A DNA stretch of 64,000 bases from Cyclina sinensis. Taxonomy: Eukaryota > Mollusca > Bivalvia > Venerida > Veneridae. The notes under the pieces are model-generated. The model ran no database searches, was not told where the DNA came from, and worked only from the letters and a program-made list of their open reading frames with translations. The DNA lies in NCBI GenBank assembly GCA_012932295.1, contig JAAONU010000011.1, forward strand, positions 43,588,352 to 43,652,351. Direction: 5' to 3'. Shown in pieces: positions 36,373 through 48,947 of the stretch (its first letter is position 1; the number at the start of each line of letters is the position of its first letter). The position numbers were made by a program, and so were the translations under genes.

Positions 36373-38216
36373 GAATAAACTACACAAGCACTGAGGAACA
36401 GGCCACAGGAGAAGAACATCTTCAGAAATGTCTGGAAAAGATGGAAGATTTCAAGCTGTCACTGAAAGGAATGTCAATATATCAGGAGGCTCTCAACAAC
36501 ATGGGGATATTGTGGACAGGAAGAAGAAAACCAGAAGATGCATTGGAATACTTTAAACAGGCTGAACTTCTGTACATAGACTTTAAAAATATAGTAGGAG
36601 GTGCTCCATGGATGGTGGATGAGTATCTCTCACCTCCTAGAGAGGATCAGGACAGATTGGCATTTGAACGAGCAAGCAAAATGGAGAATACTTACACACA
36701 TACATTATTTTATTTTGCCCAAGTCTATCAACAGCTTGCTCAAGCAGATATTTCTGCTCAGTATTGTCATTTCACGCTGCAGAGGCAACTAAATGCACCT
36801 GACCTTGACCCCCTGGACTGGAGTCTTCAAGCGGCAACATTGTCTCAGTATTACATGACAGAGCGTGACTTCACCATGTCCCGTCATTGTTTAGCCAGTG
36901 CTGAAGTTATATTTGCACAAGCTGAGGCAGATAATGTGAATTGTCCTGACGAATTGAAGGAGAAAATCAATCAAGCCAGAGCAGATATACAACGTTGTTG
37001 GATAAAGTATGGTTTAGGTTTGCTGGAATATTCTAAAGAGAAACTGCTAGAGGGAGCCACCAGAGAAGCTGAAACAGATGATAGAAGTGGATCAGCAACA
37101 AGTACCCAAGCAGGCAGTCCTAGCACGTCAACTAGTGGGCAGGCTGTTAGTAACAGTGGTAGTTCTCAGAAGGATGGGTCAGTTAGTAGTGCAAGCACTC
37201 CAAGAAATGAGGGAGAAAATGAAGAAGTCAAACAGAATGATACTGAGACTGATCAGTCTGAGGTTGATAATGAGGAGAGATCACAGAACGCAGAAAATGC
37301 CAGAACTAATGCAGATGAGAATGTCGAGGAAAATAGTACAGCAGTAGATGATCAGAGTGGAGCAGCCCTTGCCACAGATGATACAGAAAATAGGCAGATT
37401 GAATCAGAGAAGAAGAGAAGAATGGAAAGAGAAAAACAAGTGCATGAAAGATTTAATTTAGAAGTAACATCACATGAAGAAAAGGTAACTGATAAACCTC
37501 TGCAGAACTTTGAGGAGGCTAGAGTTGTCTTCCTTTTAATTAAGAAGTGGATAGGAGAAGCTAAAGAGTTCTACAAGTTGGAATACCATTGTCCTGATTA
37601 TGTATCCATAGTTCAAGATCACAGCCTGTCTTTTAAATTCTTGGCATTTTTTGAATTAGATTTAGAGAGGCAATGTAAGATGCACAAGAGGAGGATTGAC
37701 ATGTTGACAGAAGTGCTAAAGGAACTCAGCATCCAATATTATCTTTTAATATGTCGTCAGATAATGTTTGAGATAGCAGACACTTACAGTACCATGTACG
37801 ATCTGAAGTTTGCAATACTTGAAGCATCAGGAGAAGGTACCCGGCCTACACCTCACCACGTCAAAAAATTGAATTCCTTGGTAAGTGAAAGCATCAGGTA
37901 TTACCAGGATTATCTGAATACATTAAAGGGAGGTAAACCAGTGTATCCTGATGAATTTCCAACAAATGATGTTCGGCCAGGGCTAGTGGCAATGTTCTGT
38001 ATGGGAAGATTGTTTTCAAAATTCTTGTCGGGAGATGTGCAGACTCGTTTGTTGAATATTAAGAAGAGCAAAGACTGTTACCAGTTCATTGTGGATTACT
38101 GCAAGAGAAATCCTTCAGCGGCTAATCTAGTCGAGAGTGAGTTAGAGATTTGCAAGGAGATGGTTGAGCTTCTTCCAAAAAAGATGGAAAAGATTCGTTT
38201 ACAGTCAGTTATGTGA
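36373..38216 (+). CDS. KIFBP: KIF-binding protein (KIFBP/KBP), exon 2 with C-terminus
   Basis: This exon supplies residues 78 to 691 after the acceptor gtttcag|GAATAAAC. Family blocks are clear: 'TEEQATGEEHLQKCL', 'NNMGILWTGRRKPEDALEYF', 'YTHTLFYFAQVYQQLAQADI', 'LQAATLSQYYMTERDFTMSR', 'FEEARVVFLLIKKWIGEAKE', 'CKMHKRRIDMLTEVL', 'FIVDYCKRNPSAANLVESEL' and 'KEMVELLPKKMEK'. These form the TPR-like helical solenoid that grips kinesin motors. Vertebrate KIFBP is about 620 aa. The extra length is mainly a Ser/Thr/Asn/Glu-rich linker at about residues 305-425. A single large exon replaces the several exons of vertebrate genes. The gene looks intact; stop TGA at 38214. Confidence 0.95.
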
Positions 38217-38598
38217 TGTAAGAAACAGAACTTATTGTGGTGACACTGTCTTGTCATTAAATGTGCAAATATTAACTTGGTATTAATGTAATGTAAACTT
38301 TAAATGATCAGCCAAGAATGAATGGAATATGTGAAGACTGTCAATATTAGATGGTTTTTCTCTGCTGTTATCTGTACATGTGTTAGTCAATCAATCAATC
38401 AATCAATCAGTCAAAAGAGCACTTGTATAGTGCAAAAATGTATGCGATTCACTAAATTCTCAGTGGCAAAAAAGTAACTTATTATGTATGGCATTACACC
38501 TATTCACTTTTCGCAATAAGGAGAAGGGGATGTTTTTTTCAAGGCTTTTATTTGTATCCAAAGTTTTTGCATGCAGTTTAAGCATGTAACATTTTTTT
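38217..38598 (+). other. KIFBP downstream region with (TCAA)n
   Basis: Probable 3' UTR or intergenic sequence. It contains a short TCAA tetranucleotide run at about 38386-38410. No confident polyadenylation signal was chosen. Confidence 0.45.
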
Positions 38599-40549
38599 TA
38601 GCTCACCTGAGCATGCTCATGTGAGCTTTTAGGATCCTTGATTGTCCGGCGTCCGTCCGTCGTCCACAATTCATTCAAACGACATCTCCTCTGAAACCAC
38701 TGGGCAAAATTTAATGAAACTTGCCTTGAATGTTCCTTGCATGAAGCTCTACCAAGTTTTTTCAAATGGTTCCAGTTCATTGCATTTCTGGGTCACAGGA
38801 GCTAAAAACAGATTTTAAAAGTTGAATCTTTAAAAATCTTCTTGTCAGAAACCACAAGACCTGGAGCTTTGATATTTGGTATAAAGCATCATCTAGTGGA
38901 CCTCTACCAAGTTTGTTTAAATTATGATCCTGGGGTCAAAAATGGCCCCGCCCCAGGGGTAACTTGTTTTACATAGAGTTATATAGGAAAAACTTTAAAA
39001 ATCTTCTTGTCAGAAACCATAAGGCATAGAGCTAAGATATTTGGTGTGCAGCATTGTCTAGTGGACCACTACCAAGTTTGTTCAAATCATGGCCTCCGGG
39101 TCCAAAATGGCCCCGCCCCAGGGGTAACTTGTTTTACATAGAGTTATATAGGAAAAACTTTAAAAATCTTCTTGTCAGAAACCGTAAGTTATAGAGCTTA
39201 GATATTTGGTATGTAGCATTGTCTAGTGGACTTCTACCAAGTTTGTTCAAATTATACCTCTGGGCTCAAATTTGGCCCCACCCTGGGGTCATTGGTTTTA
39301 CATAGGCTTATATAGGAAAAACTTCGAAAATCTTCTTGTCTGAAACCACAAGGCCCTGAGCCTTAAGATTAAGTATGTAGCATTGTCTAGTGGACCTCTA
39401 CCAAGTTTTTTCCAATTATACCCCTAGAATCAAATTTGGCCCCACCCCGGGGTCATTGGTTTTCCATAGGCTTATATAGTGAAAACTTTGAAAATCTTCT
39501 TGAAGAAGGAGAAGTAACATTTTCAGTCCAAATAATCTGGAAATTTGTCAGACAGGTTGTTTCTATGATTTCTAGCTCAAATTCGAATATAAGTCATCTG
39601 GGTTCAAAAACTAGGTCACAGAGCCCAAAAATAGAAAAACCTTGTTAACACTCTAGAGGTTGCATTTTCAGTCCAAATATCCTGGAAATTTGTCAGAAAA
39701 GTTGTTTTGATGATTTTTAGCTCAAGTTCAAAATTGGGTCATCTGGGGTCAAAAACTAGGTCACAGAGCCCAAAAATAGAAAAATCTTGTTAACACTCTA
39801 GAGGTTACATTTTCAGCCCAAATAATCTGGAAATTTGTCAGAAAGGTTGCTTTGATGATTTCTAGGTCAAGTCTAAATATGGGTCACCTGGGGTCAAAAA
39901 CTAGGTCACAGGGCGCAAATATTGAAAAACCTTGTTAACACTCTAGAGGTAACATTTTCAGTCCAAATAACCTGGAATCTGTCAGAAAGGTTGTTTCAAT
40001 GATTTCTAGGTTAAATATGAATATGTGTCATCTGAAAACAAAAACTAGGTCACAGAGCCCAGAAATAGAAAAAACTTCTTAACACTCAAGAAGCTACTTT
40101 TCAGTCCAAATATTCTCGAAATTTGTCACAAAAAATGTTTTAATGATTTCCAGCTCAACTTTGAATATGGGTCATCTGGATTAAAAAACTAGGTCACAGA
40201 GCCTAAATATCGAAAAACTTTGTAAACACTCGAGGCTACATTTTCAGTCCAAATGTCCTGGAAATTTGTCAGAAAGGTTGTTTTGATGATTTCTAGCTCA
40301 GGTTTGGATATGGATCATCTGGGGTCAAAAACTAGGTCACAGAGCCAAAATATGGAAAAACTTTGTTAACACTCTAGAGGCTACACTTTCAGTCCAAATA
40401 ACCTTGAAATTTGTCAGAAAGATTGTTTCAATAATTTCTAGGCCAAGTTTGAATATGGGTCATCTGGGATCAATTAACCAGGTCCACAGCAACTTTGTTA
40501 AAAGTAGTCATATTCAGGTGAGCGATATAGGGCCATCATGGCCCTCTTG
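38599..40549 (+). mobile_element. Helitron-like non-autonomous element, copy B
   Basis: It starts TAGCTCACCTGAGCATGCTC and ends with the GGGCCATCATGGCCC palindrome followed by CTTG at 40549. The first ~900 bp hold about four 165-bp-type units. From about 39490 a different array takes over, with units of 143-145 bp marked by 'ctaggtcacagagc' at 39611, 39756, 39901, 40045, 40189 and 40332. No coding function. Confidence 0.8.
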
Positions 40550-40925
40550 TTTTTTTTGAAACCCAGTTTTTGTGGACATGTTTTACATCCTTCATTATTG
40601 TTTTGTTTTGTAAAAGGATTGTTAAATGAAAGTACAAATGTACATCACATGTCTGGATTTATGTGATTGAAAGTTTCCAGCATTATTTATTATTGTCTTG
40701 CTTTTGGCTTATCTTATTTTGTTATGCATTGTTGTTCTGTTATTGGTTTGGCCAACAGATGTTTATTAACATTCCCTTTATTGTTTAAAACCATGGGAGT
40801 TTTTCTATGCTTCTTAAGTTGTCAGGAAATTAAAAATTTCATACAATTTGAAAATGCCATCATTTAATAACATTTGTACTATTACATACCAAAGAGGATA
40901 GTCAGAAAAATGTTGCCTTACTTTT

Positions 40926-43244
40926 TAGCTCACCTGAGCACAAAGTGCTCAAGGTGAGCTTTTCTGATCGGTCTTCGTCCGTCGTCCGTCCGTCCGTCAA
41001 CTTTTCATTCAAACGACATCTCCTCTGAAACCAATGGGGCAAATTTAATGAAACTTGCCTGGGATGTTCCTTGCATGAAGCTCTACCAAGATTGTTCAAA
41101 TGGTTCTGGTCCATTGCATTTCTGGTTCACTGGAGCTAAAAATAGATTTTATCAGTTGGATCTTTAAAAATCTTCTTCTCCGAAACCACAAGACCTGGAG
41201 CTTTGATATTTGGTATAAAGCATCATCTAGTGGACCTGTACCAAGTTTGTTCAAATTATGTCCCTGGGGACAAAACTGACCCCACCCCAGGGGTCAGTTG
41301 ATTTTACATAGAGTTATATAGGGAAAACTTAAAAATCTTCTTGTCAGAAACCACAAGGCCTAGAGTTAAGATATTTGGTATGTAGCATTGTCTAGTGGAC
41401 CTCTACCAAGTTTGTTCAAATCATGGCCTCTGGGTCAAAAATGGCTCTGCCCCGGGGGTCACTTGTTTTACATAGAGTTATATAGGAAAATCTTAAAAAA
41501 ATCTTCTTGTCAGAAACCGTAAGTTATAGAGCTTAGATATTTGGTGTGTAGCATTGTCTAGTGGACCTCTACCAAGTTTGTTCAAATCCTGTCCTCTGGG
41601 TCAAAAATGGCCCCGCCCCAGGGGCCACTAGTTTTACATAGAGTTATATAAGAAAATCTTAAAAAAATCTTCTTGTCAGAAACCGTAAGTTATAGAGCTT
41701 AGATATTTGGTGTGTAGCATTGTCTAGTGGACCTCTACCAAGTTTGTTCAAATCCTGTCCTCTGGGTCAAAAATGGCCCCGCCCCAGGGGCCACTAGTTT
41801 TACATAGAGTTATATAAGAAAATCTTTAAAAAATCTTCTTGTCAGAAACCGTAAGTTATAGAGCTTAGATATTTGGTGTGTAGTATTGTCTAGTGGACCT
41901 CTACCAAGTTTGTTCAAATCCTGGCCTCTGGGTCAAAAATGACCCCGCCCCAGGGGCCACTTGTTTTACATAGAGTTATATAGGAAAATCTTAAAAAATC
42001 CTCTTGTCAGAAACCGTAAGTTATAGAGCTTAGATATTTGGTGTGTAGCATTGTCTAGTGGACCTCTACCAAGTTTGTTCAAATCCTGTCCTCTGGGTCA
42101 AAAATGGCCCCGCCCCAGGGGCCACTAGTTTTACATAGAGTTATATAGGAAAATCTTAAAAAATCTTCTTGTCAGAAACCGTAAGTTATAGAGCTTAGAT
42201 ATTTGGTGTGTAGCATTGCCTAGTGGACCTCTACCAAGTTTGTTCAAATCATGGCCTCTGGGTAAAAAATGACCCCGCCCCAGGGGCCACTAGTTTTACA
42301 TAGAGTTATATAGGAAAATCTTAAAAAATCTTCTTGTCAGAAACCGTAAGTTATAGAGCTTAGATATTTGGTGTGTAGCATTGTCTAGTGGACCTCTACC
42401 AAGTTTGTTCAAATCCTGGCCTCTGGGTCAAAAATGTCCCCGCCCCGGTAGTCACTTATTTTACATAGAGTTATATAGGAAAGACTAAAAAATCTTTTTG
42501 TCAGAAACAAGAAGGCCTACAGTTAAGATATTTGGTATGTAGCATTGTCTAGTGGACCTCTACCAAGTTTGTTCAAATCCTGGCCTCTGGGTCAAAAATG
42601 GCCCCACCCCAGGGGCCACTAGTTTTACATAGAGTTATATAAGAAAATCTAAAAAAATCTTCTTGTCAGAAACCGTAAGTTATAGAGCTTAGATATTTGG
42701 TGTGTAGCATTGTCTAGTGGACCTCTACCAAGTTTGTTAGAAAAATGTCCCTGGGGTCACTATTGGCCCCGCCCGAGGGGTCACAAGTTTTAAATAACAA
42801 TATAGAAGAAAATCTTTAAAAATCTTCTTGTCTGAAACCACAAGACCTAGAATTTTAAAATTTGGCATGAAGCAAGCTTTATTAAGCTTTTTCAAATTAT
42901 TGGATTAGGTTAAAGGTCACGGAGGCTAAAAGTAGATTTATTTACTGTACCTCATAGAGCCTTCATTTATAGACCAATATCTTTGATATTCAGTATAGAG
43001 GTTCCTTGCATGGACCTCTACCCATGGGTAGGGTTTGAGGTCACTGGGTCAAGGTCAAGGTCACCATAGCTTATGATAGATATTTCTACTTTCTGTCATA
43101 GAGCCTTTATTTATTGACTGATATTTTACATATTTGGTTTGTAGGCACTTACATATTTTCAATTAAAAAATGAAATACTGCTTAACAGCAAACCTACAGC
43201 CAAAGTACTCAGGTGAGCGATCCAGGGCCATCATGGCCCTCTTG
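40926..43244 (+). mobile_element. Helitron-like non-autonomous element, copy C, with 165-bp array
   Basis: The 5' end is a hairpin (CTCACCTGAGCAC...GTGCTCAAGGTGAG), followed by a GTCC-rich stretch. The 3' end is GGGCCATCATGGCCC then CTTG (43244). The array marker 'gatatttgg' recurs at 41204, 41369, 41535, 41701, 41867, 42032, 42197, 42362, 42526 and 42691, a spacing of 164-166 bp. The central units are almost identical, implying recent homogenisation. The non-array tail (42780-43244) gives the empty-site reference for the insertion at 15120-16597. Confidence 0.85.
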
Positions 43245-43261
43245 TTTGTTGATATTTATAT

Positions 43262-43400
43262 AAGACATGTAACCAGTAATCATGGTTAGTGCATCTGACA
43301 AAAATCAGAGATTGTGGTTCGATCCTCAGTTGGACTTGTTTCAGTATGACCTTGGTTGTTGAAAAGGACCTTAATCCTGAGTTCACTCACTCATCCTGTA
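43262..43400 (+). repeat. tRNA-derived SINE
   Basis: An A-box-like 'tggttagtgcatctga' and a B box 'gtggttcgatcctc' stand about 30 bp apart, followed by an unrelated ~70-bp body. It looks like the head of a tRNA-derived SINE rather than a functional tRNA, because the acceptor stem does not pair well. Confidence 0.55.
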
Positions 43401-44148
43401 TAGTAGACCAGAAATAATAAAGGTTTCTGGTAAAAAATTAAATTAATTTTTAAATGTAATGCCAATGAAATGTTAACTAGATAGTGTAATGAAAACAGGA
43501 AAAGGGCTCTTAAAATGTTGATTACCATTGTATTGTACTTAAAAAAAAAGACATTTTGGTTCTCTGTTTATATTAAATATTGCATTTGGTTTTTATATAA
43601 CAGACATGAAGCCTAGTGATACCGGTATTCACCAGCCATAAATTTACATTTTCAGTACTAAATGGAATAAGTTCCTTAAGAAAAGAGCTATTCTGTACAT
43701 ATGTGCAGTCAAAACACAGTTCTTCAAACTGGAGATGGATCTGATCATTCACATTTAGAGTCACATATTCTGTAGGATGGAATCTTTCACCATTTCCAAA
43801 TCGATTAAAAAGACCAAAGAATGTTGTTGTTTTTTTTGTTTTTTTTAGTACAACAAGATAATTGTAGATAATTTCATTTTGTCACAGTTTACTTTTTCAC
43901 ATTTCAACTGTACATATTCTTAAAATTTAATGTAGCTGACTGTCTTAGAACACAGCCATTTAACTGAGAAGTTCAGTGATTTCTTCAAAATTGTAAATAC
44001 AGTAGCTTTTAAATTCAGTGATATTTGGTCAGTATTTACATAGCCATTGAAGACAATTCAGTCACAGCAGGAATGTCTTGTATCATGGTATTTTCATTTT
44101 TATCAGTCATAAACATACAAAACTGGGTTCTAGATGAATGTACGTGTA
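43401..44148. other. Unannotated intergenic stretch
   Basis: No gene, terminal repeat or RNA signature recognised. It contains a T-rich run near 43827-43847. Confidence 0.45.
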
Positions 44149-44981
44149 TGAGGTTTGTCCGAAAAATATGTGTAAAATATAAATAACATTTTAAGTTCAG
44201 ATCTCTTTTTCTTCATTTATACACCATAACAAGCTTCAATGACACATTGATTATACATAAAAGAAAAATTATATTTCAATAAAACTGTGGCAAGTAAACA
44301 ATAAATAAACACACCTGGTATGTAATGGTCCGGGCAGGTCAGATAAAAATTTATGTCATGTTGATGTCAACTTAGTTAAGCGCTTATGTCACAACCCATA
44401 ACCTTTCAAAGTACATGCCCCTGTGTGTGACAACTCCCTCATGTCGCAAAATCCAGTCCTGAGATATCTGTGTGTACCGTTCCTGAGTAAATGTTTGCAC
44501 TACTGACTGAATATGATTCATAATAAGTTCCTTGATGGTTGCAGTGACTCTTTTCACACGCTTCGGACCTCCCGATCGCTGAATGTCTTTTTCGCTAATC
44601 TCGCCACTCAAAAATTGCCTATGCCATTTGTACACTGTAGTAAGGTTAATGTGTCCTTTTCCCATGGCATCCAATCATTTGCACTGTCTTCTTAGGAGTT
44701 TTATTCTAAGAAACACAGCTTTATAATTGTTAGTACCTCAGCATCATTAAAAGTATGCAAAACAAACATAATTAATGATTTATATGAACAGAGGGGGAAT
44801 TAAGACAAGCTTCAGGTAAAGTAATCCTAATTTTCAACTGCACCCCACATCATTACTAGAGTTGTTTAAAAGCGTTCAAAACTTTAGAGTGCATACATTT
44901 TAAAACTTAACTGAACCAGAAACTAGCATCATATATTTTGTAATAAATAACTTTTTATGCATATTTTTCAGACAAACCTCA
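44149..44981 (-). mobile_element. Internally deleted mariner element (833 bp)
   Basis: The inverted ends TGAGGTTTGTCCGAAAAATA / TGAGGTTTGTCTGAAAAATA (44149 onward and 44981 backward) are flanked by TA on both sides. On the minus strand, 44384-44674 encodes the N-terminal part of a mariner-type transposase (TVYKWHRQFLSGEISEKDI, RSGGPKRVKRVT). It then runs into a short sequence without the DDE/D residues. The catalytic part is deleted, so it is non-autonomous. Confidence 0.8.
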
Positions 44982-46335
44982 TACTTAATAGTCATTAGAA
45001 CCCAACTGCTCAAAAAACCTAGTCATTTTCCCCTCAGTTCTTTGCTTCACATTTCATTAAAAATGCAGCATGATATCTTGGCTTTCTACAAAATAATGAA
45101 GAGAAATTATAGTATAATAACTTTCTGTTATAACAGCTGAATGAATATTTCTCTCTGTCACTAGAAATTGCAGAACAGAACAGAATTTAGATGTTAGTCA
45201 CAAGTTGAAGTAGGTTACAGTAACTCCTGATCAGATAATGTAACTTGCATTTCTGTTTACTTAAAAAGTCTTTGAAGGAAGGAAAATAAAACTCTGTCTC
45301 CTTATATGTATGTAAGAGTTAAGTTCTGGATGATGTCAAGACATTCATGCAATTCGTCACTTTTCAAGTGAACATCCAGTCCAAACGGATAGTGTCCAAG
45401 TACCTATTAGGGTGTTAGATTACATTGGTTTAAACTTGTTCTTATCTGAACGTCTCATTTGTCTGAACGTTTAGTCATGTGAATAGTTTTTAAAAGAGGC
45501 TGGTCTCTTTGAACTTCAAGCAGCCTGCAACAAATCACATAATGGTTTGATAATTTTGTAACTCAAGTGATGTTGGTTTAAGAGAGATCATTCGTACAGA
45601 CCTATTTTTACCCTGAGATTTTTCTGGTTCACTTACTCAGTGTCCAGTCTTGAAAGTGTTTTAAAGTTTGATATTATTTTACCAAATTTGTACACTTTGG
45701 TTCATAGCTTTTATACAATGTAAGCTGTTAACTTTTGATATCTTAAACACCTTTGCACTGTTTACAATTTGTAGTAGCTTTGTACTGCTTAATTGTGATT
45801 GTTGATCCAAATGTTCCTTGGGTGACTTTATACATGTATATATAAATAATGAAAATTATATAGCTCTGTGAAAAAAACATGGCTGCCTGGAGCAGGGCTT
45901 ATTTTATTTATATGTCTATATGGGAAACTTCATAAATCATCTAAGAAACAGCTGTGTGATAGGTAAATTATGCTATTAAGAGTATTTAATCCTGTCAATT
46001 ATTTCATATCCGACCCGATAAAGGGGGGGTTCGTATAAATTTTGCTTTATACGGTACATGCTACGTCATGGACTACTTTTGTGTTTATAATCAGAAGGAA
46101 GTGATTAAATGGTTGTTATTACAAACAGAGACTACTTGAATAAATATTAAATATTTCAGTATCTAGATCACTTATAATGTAGCATGTTCATTTAAGGAAA
46201 AAAAATATCGAAATTTTGGAACTATTTTTTGTGTATATGTTCACCTGGCGGATAACCTTGACATTTGAAACACTTTAAAGATAGATTTTCAATATCCTAG
46301 TAATTTATTGACAAATGCCAGATGTGACAGAATAA
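44982..46335. other. Unannotated intergenic stretch
   Basis: AT-rich; no supported gene on either strand. A GC-poor region with 'gataaaggggggg' near 46016 precedes the palindrome. Confidence 0.45.
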
Positions 46336-46488
46336 ATAGAATAATAGGTTAGTGTCTTAAATGAGAAAGTTTATCCGGCTCGGCTGCGGAATTTATCGGG
46401 TTTGCCTTCAGCTCACTCGATAAATTCCTACGCCTTGCCAGATAAACTTTCTCATATTAAGACACTTACCTATTATTCTCTATATCTG
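46336..46488. repeat. ~150-bp imperfect palindrome (hairpin MITE)
   Basis: 'gaataataggttagtgtctt' with 'atgagaaagtttatccggc' on the left is matched in reverse by 'gccagataaactttctcat' with 'aagacacttacctattattc' on the right. The centre is 'tttgccttcagctc'. The arms are about 65 bp with a few mismatches. No transposase. Confidence 0.8.
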
Positions 46489-48639
46489 CCTCTTTGGTTT
46501 GAGTGATTGATGAAATGTTATGTGTTCTTGATCTATTAGTTACATTTTTAATATGACAAGACACTGCTGAAAAATACCTAGACTCAGTGGCTTGAAACTT
46601 TCACTAGTTACATGTATTAAACAAACATAAGTAGAGCCCAGATTTTAGTCATGAACAAAAATGTTCAGTACTTTTTCAGTATCAAAGTTTGTTTTGCTTG
46701 AACTGCAAAAGGAGAAGTACAACTGTGTTACTCAAGTAGCTGTTATACTTCAGACCTAGGCAACTTCTAGCTTCTTCTGAGTCAGAAGCCTCCTGATATT
46801 AGCAGTTTCACCATGAAAATGCTTTGTTGAAACTTTATCCTAAGGAGAGAAAAAAAAAAGAAAGTTGAGACAGCAAACAATGGTAATTATATGTTTGGCT
46901 GCAATAATTGAAAAATAATGTTACACATCTGAAATAAAAAATGCATGGTTAACATTTTGAAGACAACATTTTTTTCTTTATTACCATAATATGCTAGACT
47001 ACCGTTAAGTATACTAGTTTTAAACTATTACGACCACATTTAAACATAACGATGTAGCATATTTTAATGAATAAAACCTTTCTTATTGTCATTTAGGCAA
47101 CATTAAAATGTATCAAGCATAAATTCTAATTTTGCAATGTGGGGAAAAAATATCAACATTCCTTCTATTTGCTGTGATATGAAAACTAATAGCTGTGCTA
47201 GAATAATTACTACAGAATATTAGATTATAAAAGATGCCATACTCTTATAATAGAATTATAACTGCATGTATCTAGTAAGTTACTGTTTCATAAGTTCTGT
47301 ACAAAAAATGGTAGAAATATATGAGCAGTTATTAAGAAAAGTAAGTTACATGTATTGTATTTTTGTTTTTGTATCCATGTATATGTTATTTTTATTTCCA
47401 AACTTTGTGGGAGGCTCAACAGAATTGCTCTTGTCTGTACATCTGTGGCACCCAAAATTCAGTGCGTTAAACTCTCCTCTATTTTTTGACAGATTTGCTT
47501 CAAGCTTTGTGTAAGTAAGCCATAAATGAAGAAATTCCTGTTGGGCCTATATTGGAAATATTGGCCTTTGTACCTTCCACCATAGACCTTTCTAGAAATT
47601 ACTACTTCTGTGATTACTTGCCCTGAATATGCTCTCTACTGTAGATTGAAACTGTGTTAATATTGTGCAGAAAGGTTCTGGTTTTTATAGCTGGTATGTG
47701 ATTTTGATATTGCATGCTAGAGATAAAGACTTGAATTAAACAGCATTTAAAAAATTTGCTTAAAAATGAATTTGGAAATTAAAGAAAACATAAACATTTT
47801 TATCTATTTATTTAATTCTTTTAATCCAACAAAAAGACACCCTATTTTTTTTCATAATAATACTTTTTAAATTAATTAAGAAAAAAATAACAAAAATGCT
47901 GGTGATTATTGTAATGATAATTAGAAAGACTAAAAGGAGATGATGGAAGGCATGTGCTGAACAATGCTGCATGTATTATTGTCATCTTACCTTAAGAGCT
48001 GTTTAGGTAATTGAAATATTGTGTTGCACAGGTGGGGCTTCTATCTTGAACAGTCCAGCATCTTTATTTCATAGTCTTTCATATGTGAAATATTTCAAAA
48101 TGGATGTATAAAGATGTATTTTAATTTTTTATGAAAGTACAGGTTATGACCTTTTAATGTCTCGATTAACAAAGGTATGAATTGCAAAACAAGTCTTTTC
48201 TAAAAAGTGTGAAGCATGTTTCTGTTCAAAATCAGATTTTTTTCATTGATTTTTACTGATTTTGTCCAATGCTCCTGAATTTGTAAATGACCATGAGTGG
48301 GACTGTACATTAACAAAAAGTTAATAATATGTTTAAGTTAGGAGTGAAACATTCAGCATAATACTAGTAGTGCTTAATTATTTTATTTCTTTCACAAAAT
48401 TCATGTGATATTGTTATTGAATAAATATTAGTGTTATATTGAAATGTGCTACAGTGACATGACACTGCAGTAGTGAGCATAAAGGCACTGACAGACTCTT
48501 AGTGGTGGAAGGGTCACATGACCTTCATAATGGCAGCGGTCAAATAAAAGATTAAGGAATGGCCTCATGAAGTTAGACTAAATCTTGTGTGTTAAACTCA
48601 TTCATTTTTAGGAGGATGTTTCAAACTTTTACTGATTAA
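46489..48639. other. Unannotated intergenic stretch
   Basis: About 2.1 kb of AT-rich sequence without a recognisable gene. The open frame at 47266-47514 has no family signature and poor coding character. Confidence 0.45.
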
Positions 48640-48845
48640 CCCTTAACCTGCTGGAACGGAAAGTGAATAGCCTTTGCCACCAGTATAGAGCCAGGCCAGC
48701 CTGCACATCCGTGCAGTCTGACCAGGCTCTATACTGTTGGTAGCTCCATTTTTGTATTTTGATATTGAAATCCCTTAACTTTTGAATGGACGGTTCCAAA
48801 TTGAAAGCAAGGCAAATCCATTACAAAATTTCAGCATGTTCAGGG
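48640..48845. mobile_element. 206-bp piggyBac-type MITE (TTAA flanks, CCCT ends)
   Basis: TTAA at 48636-48639 and 48846-48849 flank an element starting CCCTTAACCTGCTG and ending CAGCATGTTCAGGG, inverted repeats of about 14 bp with two mismatches. CCC-type ends at TTAA are the piggyBac signature. An inner inverted pair, 'cagtatagagccagg' and 'tctatactg', could form a second hairpin. Confidence 0.85.
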
Positions 48846-48947
48846 TTAAAGAACCAGGAAATATGGACACTATGTGTATTGAATGGGCTTATTTTCACCA
48901 GAATTATGAGCCTTTTTTATACAAGATACTGAGAAAATAATATTCTT

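Noticed and set aside
41204..42770. Regular direct repeats resembling a CRISPR array
   Set aside because: Units are ~165 bp of contiguous near-identical sequence without short repeats separated by unique spacers, in eukaryotic DNA; this is a tandem satellite-type array.
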